A stretch of 35,541 bases of DNA from an uncultured Clostridia bacterium (GTDB lineage Bacteria; Bacillota; Clostridia; UBA1381): assembly GCA_910579415.1 (NCBI GenBank), contig CAJTUY010000017.1, positions 1,979-37,519 on the forward strand, given 5' to 3'. Positions 24,406-33,166 of the stretch are shown piece by piece. Position 1 is the stretch's first letter. Each line of letters begins with the position of its first letter. Made by a program: the position numbers and the translations under genes. Below the pieces are notes generated by a model. It was not told the DNA's origin. It did no database searches and saw nothing but the letters and a program-made list of their open reading frames with translations.

Positions 24406-25141
24406 CGTTTATTTCTCCCTTTCCAAAAGCCACAATAGTTATATTATCCGAGCCGCCTCTTGAATTAGCAAGTGCCGTTAAATCCTCCGCACTTTCCTGC
24501 AAAGCCTTTTTTTGTTCTATATGCGCCCGTATTTCATCGTCATCAACAAAATTAGTAAGTCCGTCACTGCAAAGAACCAGTACTTCACCATCATACGGCT
24601 TTATTGCAATATCAACCTTAACAATGTCCTCTGCTCCCATAGCGCGGGTTATGTAATTCTTCTTGGGGTGATGTTTTGCCATTTCAGGGCTTATCTCACC
24701 TCTTAAAACAAGCTCCTGTACATAAGAATGGTCGCGTGTAAGCTGCTGTATTCCGTTTTTATCTATCTTATAAGCTCTGCTGTCGCCTACATTCGCTGTA
24801 ATAATCTTATTCTGATAAATCATTGCCAGCGTTGCCGTTGTCCCCATTCCCATAACCTTATAATGATTTTTTGCATAATTGTAAATAATACTGTTTGCCG
24901 ATATAAACGACTGACGCACCACTTCTCCGACTTCTACATAGTCAAGCGCCTCATTCAGATTTTTATTCAGATAATCTTCAATTATATCAACTGCCATTTT
25001 ACTTGCTATTTCACCGGCCTGATGTCCTCCCATTCCGTCAGCCACAACAGCGTAAGGGAATACTTCTTCATTATGTATGCAATAGCTGTCCTCATTTATT
25101 TTTCTGCGCATTCCTATATCGGTAATTGCACCAAACCGCAT
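24395..25141 (-). CDS. stp: PP2C-type serine/threonine phosphatase (PrkC partner)
   Basis: About 248 residues of the PPM/PP2C family that reverses PrkC phosphorylation. The metal-binding Asp/Glu set is complete: MRRKINEDSY, VVADGMGGHQAGEIAS, TANVGDSRAY, LCSDGLTNFV and GGSDNITIVAF. The ATG at 25141 is preferred (AAAGGCGG-like site upstream) to an in-frame TTG at 25162. Names in use for this gene are stp and prpC. The stp–prkC–rsgA order is a standard Firmicute arrangement. Confidence 0.95.
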   Translation of the reverse strand: MRFGAITDIGMRRKINEDSYCIHNEEVFPYAVVADGMGGHQAGEIASKMAVDIIEDYLNKNLNEALDYVEVGEVVRQSFISANSIIYNYAKNHYKVMGMGTTATLAMIYQNKIITANVGDSRAYKIDKNGIQQLTRDHSYVQELVLRGEISPEMAKHHPKKNYITRAMGAEDIVKVDIAIKPYDGEVLVLCSDGLTNFVDDDEIRAHIEQKKALQESAEDLTALANSRGGSDNITIVAFGKGEINDEQ

Positions 25142-25169
25142 CTGAAAACCACCGCCTTTCAATATAAAT

Positions 25170-26192
25170 TCATTTTAACACTTTTTTACGCAATTGTCCA
25201 CAAGATGCTGAAATATCTGCGCCAAGTTCACGTCTTACCGTTGCATTTATCCCCAACTCCGTAAGATGTGCGCAAAAAGCGCGTATTTCCTCCTTGCTTC
25301 CTTTGGTAAATTCTCTCTCCTCGACCTTATTTACAGGTATTAAATTTACATGTCCCCTAAGCGGCTTTACAATTTTTGCAAGCTCAGCCGCATTTTCCAG
25401 ACTGTCGTTTACACCATGAATAAGTGAATATTCAAAGCTTATCCTTCGTCCTGTTGTTTCGACATAGTATTTACAAGCCTTCAGCAGTTCCGCTGTTTTA
25501 TACTTGTGATTAACAGGCATTATCGCATCACGTATTTCATCATTGGGAGCATGAAGCGATATTGTAAGCGTTATAGGAAGCTTTTCATCTGCCAGATGGT
25601 ATATCTGCGGCACAACTCCGCAGGTTGACAGCGTTATATGCCTGTAACCAATATTAAGACCTCTTTCATGGTTAACATTATGGAGAAATGTGATTACATT
25701 ATCCATATTATCAAGAGGTTCTCCGATACCCATAAGGACTATATTGCTTATCCTTTCGCCCATATCCTTTTCTGCAAAAATAACCTGATTTAAAATTTCA
25801 CCTGCCGTAAGGCTTCTAATAAGTCCGCCGATTGTAGATGCGCAAAAACGACATCCCATTCTGCACCCCACCTGACTTGAAATACATATTGTAAGTCCGT
25901 GATGATAACGCATTACAACGCTTTCTATACAATTTCCGTCAGGGAGTTCAAACAAATATTTAACAGTCCCGTCTAATTTTGACACATATTTTTCACGTAT
26001 TTTAAGCGTTGAAACATATGTTTTTTCTTTCAGCTCATCACGTATTGCCTTTGATAAATCAGTCATCTCATCATAGCTTTCAACGCCTTTATGAAGCCAC
26101 AAAAATATTTGTCCCGCTCTGAATTTCTTTTCGCCTATTGATATGATATACTCAGTCAATTCATCATATTCAAAGTCTTTTAAGTCTATCAT
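25170..26192 (-). CDS. rlmN: Dual-specificity 23S rRNA/tRNA adenine-C2 methyltransferase (radical SAM)
   Basis: About 340 residues. The radical SAM cluster motif CxxxCxxC is seen in VGCRMGCRFCAS, followed by GIGEPLDNMDNV, LSTCGVVP, ITLSLHAPND and RISFEYSLIHGVND. The C-terminal Cys in SASCGQL is the second catalytic Cys, with its partner in the conserved core. RlmN methylates A2503 of 23S rRNA and A37 of some tRNAs, affecting accuracy and ribosome-targeting antibiotics. The lack of Cfr-specific context and the operon position favour RlmN over the resistance enzyme Cfr. The ATG at 26192 is chosen: AAAAGGA is 7 bases upstream, and the ATG shares one base with the rsmB TGA. Confidence 0.95.
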   Translation of the reverse strand: MIDLKDFEYDELTEYIISIGEKKFRAGQIFLWLHKGVESYDEMTDLSKAIRDELKEKTYVSTLKIREKYVSKLDGTVKYLFELPDGNCIESVVMRYHHGLTICISSQVGCRMGCRFCASTIGGLIRSLTAGEILNQVIFAEKDMGERISNIVLMGIGEPLDNMDNVITFLHNVNHERGLNIGYRHITLSTCGVVPQIYHLADEKLPITLTISLHAPNDEIRDAIMPVNHKYKTAELLKACKYYVETTGRRISFEYSLIHGVNDSLENAAELAKIVKPLRGHVNLIPVNKVEEREFTKGSKEEIRAFCAHLTELGINATVRRELGADISASCGQLRKKVLK

Positions 26193-27448
26193 CACTTATT
26201 CCTTTTCATTTTACAGATATAAAATCCGTCAGTATTATCTATATGAGGATAATAGGTCTTTTCATATACCTTCTCAAATTCCTTGTTATCCCTTAAAAAC
26301 GCGCCTGTAACAGCACCGTTTTCCTCATTTTCTATTGTACATGTGGAATAGAGTATTTCGCCGCCCGATTTTAAGTATTTGGCACCGTTATTAAGTATTT
26401 CCCTCTGAATTTGCGGCAAGTTTTCTGTATCCTCTCTATTCCATTTTATTTCCGGCTTTCGTCTTATTATTCCCAGTCCCGAGCAAGGCACATCACACAA
26501 TACTTTATCCGCCGTACCCTCAAGTTCGCTATTTAATTTCTTACCGTCCGATATTTGGGTTGAAATTATAGTTATCCCCAATCTTTCGGCATTTCTTTTT
26601 ATAAGCTCCGTTTTATGTTCATACACATCAAACGCGTAAATTTTACCTTCGTTGTTCATAAGCTCTGCCATATGTGTTGTTTTTCCGCCCGGAGCGGCGC
26701 ACATATCAATCACAGTGTCACCGGGTTTTGGCAAAAGCACTTCAGCCGCCGCCTGAGCCGCAATATCCTGTACCGTATAAAAACCGTTCAGATATAGCTT
26801 ATCATGAGCAATATCAAACCCTGCGCATATAACCGCGTCTCCATATACCTTCGCCTGTATGCCATTTCCTCTGATTTTTTCAGCCAGTTCTTCAGCCGTT
26901 GTTTTTAGAGTATTTGCCCTTAAAGTGAGAGGCGCGCTTTCCCCGAAAGCTCTAAGCATATTTTCGGTAAATTCAAAACCAAAATCTTCTGTCCACTTTT
27001 TGCATAAATTTATCGGAAATGAATATTTTACAGAAAAATACTCTGTTTTATCCTTTGGATATTCTATTTGGAATTTCACCGCATTTCTCAAAACTCCATT
27101 CACATATCCTGCTGATGCGCTGTGTCCGTAACGTCGCGCAAGCTTTACGCTTTCGTTTACTGCCGCACTGTCAGGAATTTTATCCATATATTTCAGCTGA
27201 TATATTCCCATTCTTAAAATTATGAGTATATATGCAGATACTTTCTTGATTTTGAGTTTTGACAGATTGCCAATTATATAATCAAGCGTTATTTTCCTGT
27301 CAACAGTGCCGTAGACAAGCGCTGTTATAAATGATTTATCGCGTTCATCAGCGACTGCAAGATACTTTTTCAAAGTCATGTTTGAATATGCACCGTTAAA
27401 TTCAATATCATATATTGCCTTAAGAGCAATTTCTCTCGGATTTGCCAT
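26192..27448 (-). CDS. rsmB: 16S rRNA (cytosine-967-C5)-methyltransferase
   Basis: 418 residues. An all-helical NusB-like N-terminal domain (about 1-135) precedes a SAM-dependent methyltransferase domain with DMCAAPGGKTTHMAEL, CDVPCSGLGIIRRKPEIKW and the second catalytic cysteine in YSTCTIENEENG. It methylates C967 of 16S rRNA. Its GGAGGAG binding site is encoded in the last Arg codons of the upstream metallopeptidase, and the ATG shares a base with that stop (TAATG). The priA–def–fmt–(yugP)–rsmB–rlmN order is typical of Clostridia. Confidence 0.95.
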   Translation of the reverse strand: MANPREIALKAIYDIEFNGAYSNMTLKKYLAVADERDKSFITALVYGTVDRKITLDYIIGNLSKLKIKKVSAYILIILRMGIYQLKYMDKIPDSAAVNESVKLARRYGHSASAGYVNGVLRNAVKFQIEYPKDKTEYFSVKYSFPINLCKKWTEDFGFEFTENMLRAFGESAPLTLRANTLKTTAEELAEKIRGNGIQAKVYGDAVICAGFDIAHDKLYLNGFYTVQDIAAQAAAEVLLPKPGDTVIDMCAAPGGKTTHMAELMNNEGKIYAFDVYEHKTELIKRNAERLGITIISTQISDGKKLNSELEGTADKVLCDVPCSGLGIIRRKPEIKWNREDTENLPQIQREILNNGAKYLKSGGEILYSTCTIENEENGAVTGAFLRDNKEFEKVYEKTYYPHIDNTDGFYICKMKRNK

Positions 27449-28134
27449 TATCTCCTCCGCCTGTTTGCTATCATAACCAAGCGCAAAAACTGCAATGCAG
27501 TTGAAGCCACTGCGGCAACATATGTCATCGCTGCGGCGGTAAGCGTTTTTCTTGCGCCGTTAAGCTCTTCACCCTCCAAAATAGCCATTTCATCAAGCGT
27601 TTTCATGGCGCGTCTTGAAGCGTTCGTTTCTGTCGGAAGCGTTACAAGCTGAAATACAAGAACCATACCGAAAAGCAACGCTCCTGCCATAGCAAGAGGC
27701 CCTATGCTGAGAATAAGTCCCAGTATAAACAACGGCATTGACAATGCATTACTTACATTAACAACAGGCACAATACCATTACGTATCTTTATCGGAACAT
27801 AGCCCGTCTGATGCTGAATTGCATGTCCGCACTCATGCGCGGCAACTCCGATTGCCGCTACCGAAGCAGAGTTATATGTCGCGTCTGACAGACGGATAAC
27901 ACCCTCCTTAGGACTGAAATGGTCTGTCAGATTTCCTGAAACATGTTCTATACGGATATTGTACAATCCGTTTGCGTCAAGGATTTTACGCGCTGCCTCT
28001 GCCGCCGTAATTCCCCTTGAACTGTATACTTCATTATATTTCTTAAAAGTGCTGTTTACACCAAATGATGCAAACAATGTAAGAAAAAATGCCGCTATAA
28101 CCAAAATATACGTTGCGTCATAATAGTAATACAT
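27448..28134 (-). CDS. YugP-type membrane zinc metallopeptidase
   Basis: 228 residues. An N-terminal transmembrane segment (YILVIAAFFLTLFASFG) is followed by the catalytic zinc motif AAHECGHAIQHQ (HExxH) near 100. Two or more hydrophobic segments follow (SMPLFILGLILSIG, ALLFGMVLVFQLV), with a further one near the C-terminus. It resembles the DUF/peptidase family of B. subtilis YugP, whose substrate is unknown. Such a gene between fmt and rsmB is common in Clostridia and absent from the matching Bacillus operon. The binding site ATAGGAG overlaps the fmt stop. A membrane protease or quality-control role is inference. Confidence 0.9.
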   Translation of the reverse strand: MYYYYDATYILVIAAFFLTLFASFGVNSTFKKYNEVYSSRGITAAEAARKILDANGLYNIRIEHVSGNLTDHFSPKEGVIRLSDATYNSASVAAIGVAAHECGHAIQHQTGYVPIKIRNGIVPVVNVSNALSMPLFILGLILSIGPLAMAGALLFGMVLVFQLVTLPTETNASRRAMKTLDEMAILEGEELNGARKTLTAAAMTYVAAVASTALQFLRLVMIANRRRR

Positions 28135-28145
28135 AATTATAACTC

Positions 28146-29078
28146 CTATCCTAGAATAATACCTATTTCTATATCATGCCCTCTTGCATAGTCCTCTACA
28201 TTCATTTTTTTACTGTTAGGAAACCGGGCTGAAACAATGTAAAGCGTACCTTCGCCGCATGCCACCTTGAGTCCCCTGCCTTTTTCAAGCGAAATTATAG
28301 TACCTGCTTCCAATTCGCTGTTTTCATCACTTACTTCCGCTGTCACAATTTTCAGCGTTTCACCTTTATACCTTGTGCTTGCAAGCGGCCATGAATTAAG
28401 ACCGCATATAAGCTTTGATATTTCACGGGCAGACTTTGTCCAGTCAATAATGCCCGTTTCCTTTTTTATTATCGGAGCATAAGTATGCTCACTGTCATTT
28501 TGCGGTGTGGGAATTATCTCTCCCGCTTCAAGCTTATTAAGCGTATTTATCAAAAGTTCACCGCCTAAAACCGCAAGCCGCGAGAACAACTCCTCCGCTG
28601 TTTCATATTCGCCTATTTCTGTTTTTACAGTCAGAAGCATATCTCCCGTATCAAGACCTGCATCCATTTTCATTGTTGTTATACCCGTTTCACGCTCTCC
28701 GTTAATTATCGCCCACTGTATAGGCGCCGCGCCACGATATTTCGGTAAAAGCGAAGCGTGTACATTTATACAGCCGTATTTGGGATAATTAAGTACATAA
28801 TCCGGCAAAATCTTCCCATATGCCACAACAACTATTAGATCAGGCTCAAGCTCGTCAAGTACAGGTTTCAGTTCACCGTTCTTCAGTGTTTCGGGCTGAA
28901 AAACAGGTATCCCATATTTCAAAGCCTCCGCCTTTACTTCTGTCGGGACTAGTTTATGCCCTCTTCCTTTAGGCTTGTCAGGCTGTGATACCGCTCCCAC
29001 AACATTCATATTTGCATTTTTTAACGCGCAGAGTGACTCTGCCGCAAAATCGGGAGTTCCCATAAAAAGTATTTTCAT
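28146..29078 (-). CDS. fmt: Methionyl-tRNA formyltransferase
   Basis: About 310 residues. It formylates initiator Met-tRNA using 10-formyl-tetrahydrofolate. Visible: MKILFMGTPDFAAESL at the N-terminus, the catalytic Asn/His in NVHASLLPKYRGAAPIQ, and Asp in DAGLDTGDML, followed by the C-terminal OB-like tRNA-binding domain. The ATG at 29078 is used because the GGAGA site is 6 bases upstream; the ATG at 29084 is almost touching it. It follows def by 12 bases, so the formylation and deformylation enzymes are produced together. Confidence 0.96.
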   Translation of the reverse strand: MKILFMGTPDFAAESLCALKNANMNVVGAVSQPDKPKGRGHKLVPTEVKAEALKYGIPVFQPETLKNGELKPVLDELEPDLIVVVAYGKILPDYVLNYPKYGCINVHASLLPKYRGAAPIQWAIINGERETGITTMKMDAGLDTGDMLLTVKTEIGEYETAEELFSRLAVLGGELLINTLNKLEAGEIIPTPQNDSEHTYAPIIKKETGIIDWTKSAREISKLICGLNSWPLASTRYKGETLKIVTAEVSDENSELEAGTIISLEKGRGLKVACGEGTLYIVSARFPNSKKMNVEDYARGHDIEIGIILG

Positions 29079-29090
29079 ACACATTCTCCG

Positions 29091-29540
29091 TTACTCAATA
29101 AATTTAGTCACTCTGTCAAGAAACAATTTACCATCAAGATGTTCGGTTTCATGACAAATCGCTCTCGCCAGAAGTCCTTCTCCTGTAAGCTTAAACCATT
29201 TGCCGTTTCTGTCCTGAGCTTTCACGGTAACTTTGTTTGGACGCGTTACCTCACCCCAAACGCCGGGTACGCTAAGACACCCTTCACTTCCTGTCTGTTC
29301 TCCGCTTTCCTCCGTTATCATGGGATTCATAAGCTCAATTCTGCCTTCTCCCACATCTATTACGACAGCGCGTTTTAATATTCCCACTTGCGGTGCGGCA
29401 AGTCCTGCGCCCTCCTGCTTTTTCATCGTATCATACATGTCGTCTAAAAGTATGTGGAGTTTATTATCAAAGTTTTTGACCTCTTTACACTTTTTATACA
29501 GGATTTCATCGCCTTTTTTTCTTATCTCGCGAATTGCCAT
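29091..29540 (-). CDS. def: Peptide deformylase
   Basis: About 149 residues, the short class of deformylase that removes the formyl group from new proteins. All three motifs are present: GAGLAAPQVGI, EGCLSVPG with the metal-binding Cys, and CHETEHLDG with the HExxH site. I place the start at the ATG at 29540 (MAIREIRKKGD), 6 bases after a GAGGTG site; the in-frame GTG at 29549 lies inside that site. It sits between priA and fmt as in most Firmicutes. Confidence 0.96.
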   Translation of the reverse strand: MAIREIRKKGDEILYKKCKEVKNFDNKLHILLDDMYDTMKKQEGAGLAAPQVGILKRAVVIDVGEGRIELMNPMITEESGEQTGSEGCLSVPGVWGEVTRPNKVTVKAQDRNGKWFKLTGEGLLARAICHETEHLDGKLFLDRVTKFIE

Positions 29541-29553
29541 TTCTCTCACCTCG

Positions 29554-31986
29554 TTAATAAATCATCATCGGAGATTTATCTATTACTATTGATATTCCGC
29601 TATATCTCTTATCAGTTCTGCAAGTCATTTCCGCTTTTAAAAGTATCTTGCCCAAAACATCATCATCCTCACATTTGAATATTATCTGATAACGGTATTT
29701 ATTCTTAATTTTTGAAATATATGCAGGTACAGGCCCCAATAGCTGTACTCTCTGGTCAAGCAACGCAACATCTCCGACCTCATCTTTAAACCGACGCGCC
29801 GTATCTGCGGTTTTAGCTTCATCACTGCCTGAAAACTGCACGCTGATTATCTTGCAGAACGGCGGATACCACATCATATTTCTCTCCGCAATCTCTATAT
29901 CATAAAAAGAATTATAATCATGCGTCTTTACCAACGCAACTGCCTCATGTTCGGGAGTATATGTCTGTATAACTGCGCGTCCCTCTCTTTTTCCGCGTCC
30001 CGCGCGGCCTGAAACCTGTTCAAGCATTGCAAAAGTTCTTTCCCCGCTTCTGAAATCATGTATATGAAGCATTGTATCTGCTGTAATTACCCCTACCAGC
30101 GTTACATTCTCAAAATCAAGACCCTTTGCAACCATCTGCGTTCCGATTAAAATATCAATTTTGTCACGTTCAAAGGTTTTCAGAATTTTTTCATGGGAAT
30201 TTTTCGCCCCGGTTGTATCCATATCCATTCGTATTGTTGTAGCATTCGGGAACAAACGCTTTATTTCTTCCTCAACACGCTGTGTTCCGCCGCCGAAATA
30301 TCTTATATACCTGCTTCCGCATTCGGGACATATTGTATACCCCTGCTGTTCATAGCCACAGTAATGACACTTAAGATTATTTCCGAATTTATGGTATGTA
30401 AGCGATATATTGCAGTTTGGACACTGCGGAACAAAACCGCAGGTACGGCATGATACAAACGACGAAAATCCTCGTCTGTTCATAAACAGAATTGTCTGTT
30501 CACCGCGTTCAAGATTTGCTTCTATTTCCTTATAAAGTTTGCCCGAAAGCATACTTGTATTTCCATGAGCCAACTCGCTTCTCATATCCACTATTGAAAT
30601 TTCCGGCATTTTGTTCTGATTGTAGCGTTGTTTCATATTGAGCAATGTATATTCGCCGGAAACTGCTTTGAAATAAGTTTCAATGCTCGGGGTTGCCGAT
30701 GCAAGAATAAGCGCCGCTCCTGATTCCTTTGCCCTGAACTGCGCCACCTCTCGGGCATGATAACGCGGTGACATTTCAGATTTATAAGTATCCGAATGTT
30801 CCTCGTCCATAATAATTATTCCTATATTTTTGAGCGGCGTAAATATTGCGCTCCGCGCGCCTATTACAATATCGGCTTTTCCGTCTTTTATCCTTTTCCA
30901 CTGGTCAAATCTTTCACCTAAAGACAGCGCGCTGTGAAAAATCGCAATTCTGCTTTGAAAACGCGACATAAAACGCGAAACCATCTGTGGTGTGAGCGAT
31001 ATTTCCGGTACAAGCATCACAGCTGTTTTCCCGATACTTACGGCATATTCAATCGCCTGCATAAAAACCTCAGTCTTACCGCTCCCCGTCACACCATGCA
31101 GAAGATAAGCATTGCCGTCAGCTCTGTTGACAGCTTCCGTTATTTCACTGATAGACTTTTCCTGTTCAGGGGTAGGCGACAGCTTTTCGGTTTTGGGGAA
31201 TATTCTGTTCCTGTACGGATTGCGGTCAACCTTTAACTGTATTTCTCTGCATATACCTTTTTTTATAAGCGCTTTTGCCGCCTGCGCAGAAGAATTTGCG
31301 AATCTGACAAGGTCGGAAAGAGCGACACGCTCATTTTCGCAAAGTATTTCCAGCATTTCTGCCTGCTTCGGCGCTTTATGACGTATGTCCGCCGCAAGCT
31401 GATGTGCTGCATCGGGCGTCACATTAAGCTGTATCCCGTTTATTTTTTTCTCTGAAACAGATGAACTGTGACGGTATTCCTTTTTGAGTATGCCCTTTTT
31501 AATCATATCGCGTACTGTGTTCTGTATATCAGTGTCAAAAAATGATTTCAGCTCACTGTACTCCATACCGCCGCCATTGTCAGAAAGTAATGACAGTATT
31601 CTTTTACATATACCGTCAGTCTCTTGTACGATATCGCCAAGTACAATCCATTCTCTGCTTTTTATACTTGTGCCGGCAGGAACCAACGTATGGATTATAT
31701 CAAGATACGGAGCAAGATACTTTTCATGCATCCACTCTATAAGCGGAAGCATATCGTCATCAAATGCAGAAGCATCATTTGCTATGCGTATTACGGATTT
31801 AAGTTTTTTTTCATCAGTATTGCCAAACCCTATGCAAAAACCCTCGACTTCCTTATTGCCTGCCGTAAAAGGTACAATTACCCTGCTTCCTATATCAATA
31901 CGCTTTTCCATTTCAGGCGGTACAAAATAATCAAATGCGCGGTCAACCTGCCGCGCACGGTGGTCAACAATAACCTTAACAATCAT
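29554..31986 (-). CDS. priA: Primosomal protein N' (replication restart helicase)
   Basis: 810 residues. An N-terminal DNA-binding region (DRAFDYFVPPEME) and a winged-helix part precede the superfamily 2 helicase core: Walker A GVTGSGKTE at 298-306, DEEH at 394-397, LILASATPS, and QMVAKGLDFENV with SGRAGRG in the second RecA-like lobe. Eight cysteines between 513 and 556 (CRTC, CPNC, CHYC, CPEC) form the two zinc sites inserted in the helicase. PriA reloads the replisome at stalled forks. It follows rpoZ directly; in Bacillus coaBC lies between them and it is not found here. Confidence 0.97.
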   Translation of the reverse strand: MIVKVIVDHRARQVDRAFDYFVPPEMEKRIDIGSRVIVPFTAGNKEVEGFCIGFGNTDEKKLKSVIRIANDASAFDDDMLPLIEWMHEKYLAPYLDIIHTLVPAGTSIKSREWIVLGDIVQETDGICKRILSLLSDNGGGMEYSELKSFFDTDIQNTVRDMIKKGILKKEYRHSSSVSEKKINGIQLNVTPDAAHQLAADIRHKAPKQAEMLEILCENERVALSDLVRFANSSAQAAKALIKKGICREIQLKVDRNPYRNRIFPKTEKLSPTPEQEKSISEITEAVNRADGNAYLLHGVTGSGKTEVFMQAIEYAVSIGKTAVMLVPEISLTPQMVSRFMSRFQSRIAIFHSALSLGERFDQWKRIKDGKADIVIGARSAIFTPLKNIGIIIMDEEHSDTYKSEMSPRYHAREVAQFRAKESGAALILASATPSIETYFKAVSGEYTLLNMKQRYNQNKMPEISIVDMRSELAHGNTSMLSGKLYKEIEANLERGEQTILFMNRRGFSSFVSCRTCGFVPQCPNCNISLTYHKFGNNLKCHYCGYEQQGYTICPECGSRYIRYFGGGTQRVEEEIKRLFPNATTIRMDMDTTGAKNSHEKILKTFERDKIDILIGTQMVAKGLDFENVTLVGVITADTMLHIHDFRSGERTFAMLEQVSGRAGRGKREGRAVIQTYTPEHEAVALVKTHDYNSFYDIEIAERNMMWYPPFCKIISVQFSGSDEAKTADTARRFKDEVGDVALLDQRVQLLGPVPAYISKIKNKYRYQIIFKCEDDDVLGKILLKAEMTCRTDKRYSGISIVIDKSPMMIY

Positions 31987-31989
31987 CTA

Positions 31990-32280
31990 TTATTCTTCCG
32001 TACCTTCACCAAGCTCGGACGAACTCAATGAAAGAATTGCAGCCGCCTTTTCGTCTGCATATGCTTTTGCGCGTTCAATAGCTTCTGAACGCACATATCC
32101 CACTTTACCGTCAAGGATTTCTTCAGCAGCAACGGAAACAGGCTTCTGCTGTCCGAAAACTTCTGTTTCTTCCATACGCTCATCTCCTATTATTCTTGCA
32201 CGCTTTGCCGCCATTGTTACAAGAGTATAGCGGCTGTCAACACATTTTGAAAGTTCTGTAATTCCGGGTTTAATCATCAT
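31990..32280 (-). CDS. rpoZ: RNA polymerase omega subunit
   Basis: 96 residues. The omega core is seen as SRYTLVTMAAKRARII, followed by PVSVAAEEILDGKV in the second helix. The C-terminal Ala/Glu/Ser-rich tail is longer than in minimal omega proteins. It helps fold and hold the beta-prime subunit. Located between gmk and priA as in most Firmicutes. GGAGG lies 9 bases before the first of two consecutive ATG codons. Confidence 0.93.
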   Translation of the reverse strand: MMIKPGITELSKCVDSRYTLVTMAAKRARIIGDERMEETEVFGQQKPVSVAAEEILDGKVGYVRSEAIERAKAYADEKAAAILSLSSSELGEGTEE

Positions 32281-32299
32281 AATTCTATTCCTCCAAACA

Positions 32300-32902
32300 C
32301 TAATATTGTTCCTTTAGCAATTTATCGACAAGGTTTCGGCATTGAGCCGTATCCCGTATCGTCTTTTCAATTTCTCTGACGCAATCATCCAGGTTATCAT
32401 TTACAAATATAAAATTATATTTCTTTGACTGCTCAAATTCCCATTTTGCCGCTTCAAGCCTCTCGGTAATCTGCTCAACTGTTTCACGTCCGCGTTCTGA
32501 AAGACGCTTTTTAAGCTCCTGCATAGAAGGTGGAATTATAAACATAAGCACCGCCTCAGGAAACGCATTTTTTACCTTGAGTGCGCCCTGCGGCTCAATT
32601 TCCAGCAATACATTTTTACCAGACACAAGCATACTCTCTACTGTTTTTTTCGGGGTGCCGTAATAATTACCACTGTACATTGCATATTCAAGCATTTCAT
32701 CCTTTTCAATCATCTGCTTAAAATCCTCAACAGAGGTATAGTTATACGTAACTCCCTCAGTTTCTCCCTTACGTTTCTCACGCGTAGTAGATGATACTGA
32801 CAAAAACAGGTCGTTATCCTTATTTAAAAGCAGTTGCTCACAAATTGTACCCTTGCCCGTACCGGAAGGACCCGACATAACAAAAAGTATTCCGTTATTC
32901 AT
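32300..32902 (-). CDS. gmk: Guanylate kinase
   Basis: 200 residues from the ATG at 32902. P-loop FVMSGPSGTGKGT, then VSSTTREKRKGETEGVTYNY (GMP binding), YGTPKKTVE and LLEIEPQGALKVK. It converts GMP to GDP. The frame is open 25 codons further upstream, but those codons overlap remA and read as a Cys/Arg/Gln-rich shadow. The chosen ATG has GAGGAGG nine bases before it and overlaps remA by only 8 bases. Confidence 0.96.
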   Translation of the reverse strand: MNNGILFVMSGPSGTGKGTICEQLLLNKDNDLFLSVSSTTREKRKGETEGVTYNYTSVEDFKQMIEKDEMLEYAMYSGNYYGTPKKTVESMLVSGKNVLLEIEPQGALKVKNAFPEAVLMFIIPPSMQELKKRLSERGRETVEQITERLEAAKWEFEQSKKYNFIFVNDNLDDCVREIEKTIRDTAQCRNLVDKLLKEQY

Positions 32903-33158
32903 GGCGCGCCGCCTCCTCACTTGTTTCTGCACCCAGTCTGGATGCAACTGTTTCTGTTTGCAGAGCCGACAGAACAATATGGTCCGAATCGGTCACTATA
33001 ACAGCGCGGGTACGTCTGCCGTATGTCGCGTTTATAAGATTACCCTTATCCTCCGCTTCGCGTATAATACGCTTAATCGGAGCCGAATCGGGACTTACCA
33101 CCGCCACTATACGTTCAGAATTTACCATGTTTCCGAAGCCTATGTTTATTAGTTTCAT
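32895..33158 (-). CDS. remA: RemA family extracellular matrix regulator
   Basis: 87 residues of the former DUF370 family: MKLINIGFGNMVNSERIVAVVSP at the start, then APIKRIIREAEDKGNLINATYGRRTRAVIVTDS. In Bacillus RemA is a DNA-binding protein that forms ring-like oligomers and activates biofilm matrix and osmoprotection genes. Genomic place between yicC and gmk is conserved in Firmicutes, including many that lack those matrix genes, so the regulon here is unknown. Its GGTGA binding site overlaps the yicC stop. Confidence 0.95.
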   Translation of the reverse strand: MKLINIGFGNMVNSERIVAVVSPDSAPIKRIIREAEDKGNLINATYGRRTRAVIVTDSDHIVLSALQTETVASRLGAETSEEAARHE

Positions 33159-33166
33159 ATTTTCAC

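Noticed and set aside
24728..25264. Plus-strand open frame of 178 codons
   Set aside because: Antisense to the PP2C phosphatase and the end of rlmN; Cys/His/Tyr-rich shadow composition.
31484..31930. Plus-strand open frame of 148 codons
   Set aside because: Antisense to the priA N-terminal region, which has clear family motifs; Ser/Ile-rich shadow.
32903..32977. 25-codon N-terminal extension of gmk
   Set aside because: It overlaps remA in another frame, reads as Cys/Gln/Arg-rich sequence, and the downstream ATG has the better binding site and fits the family start.
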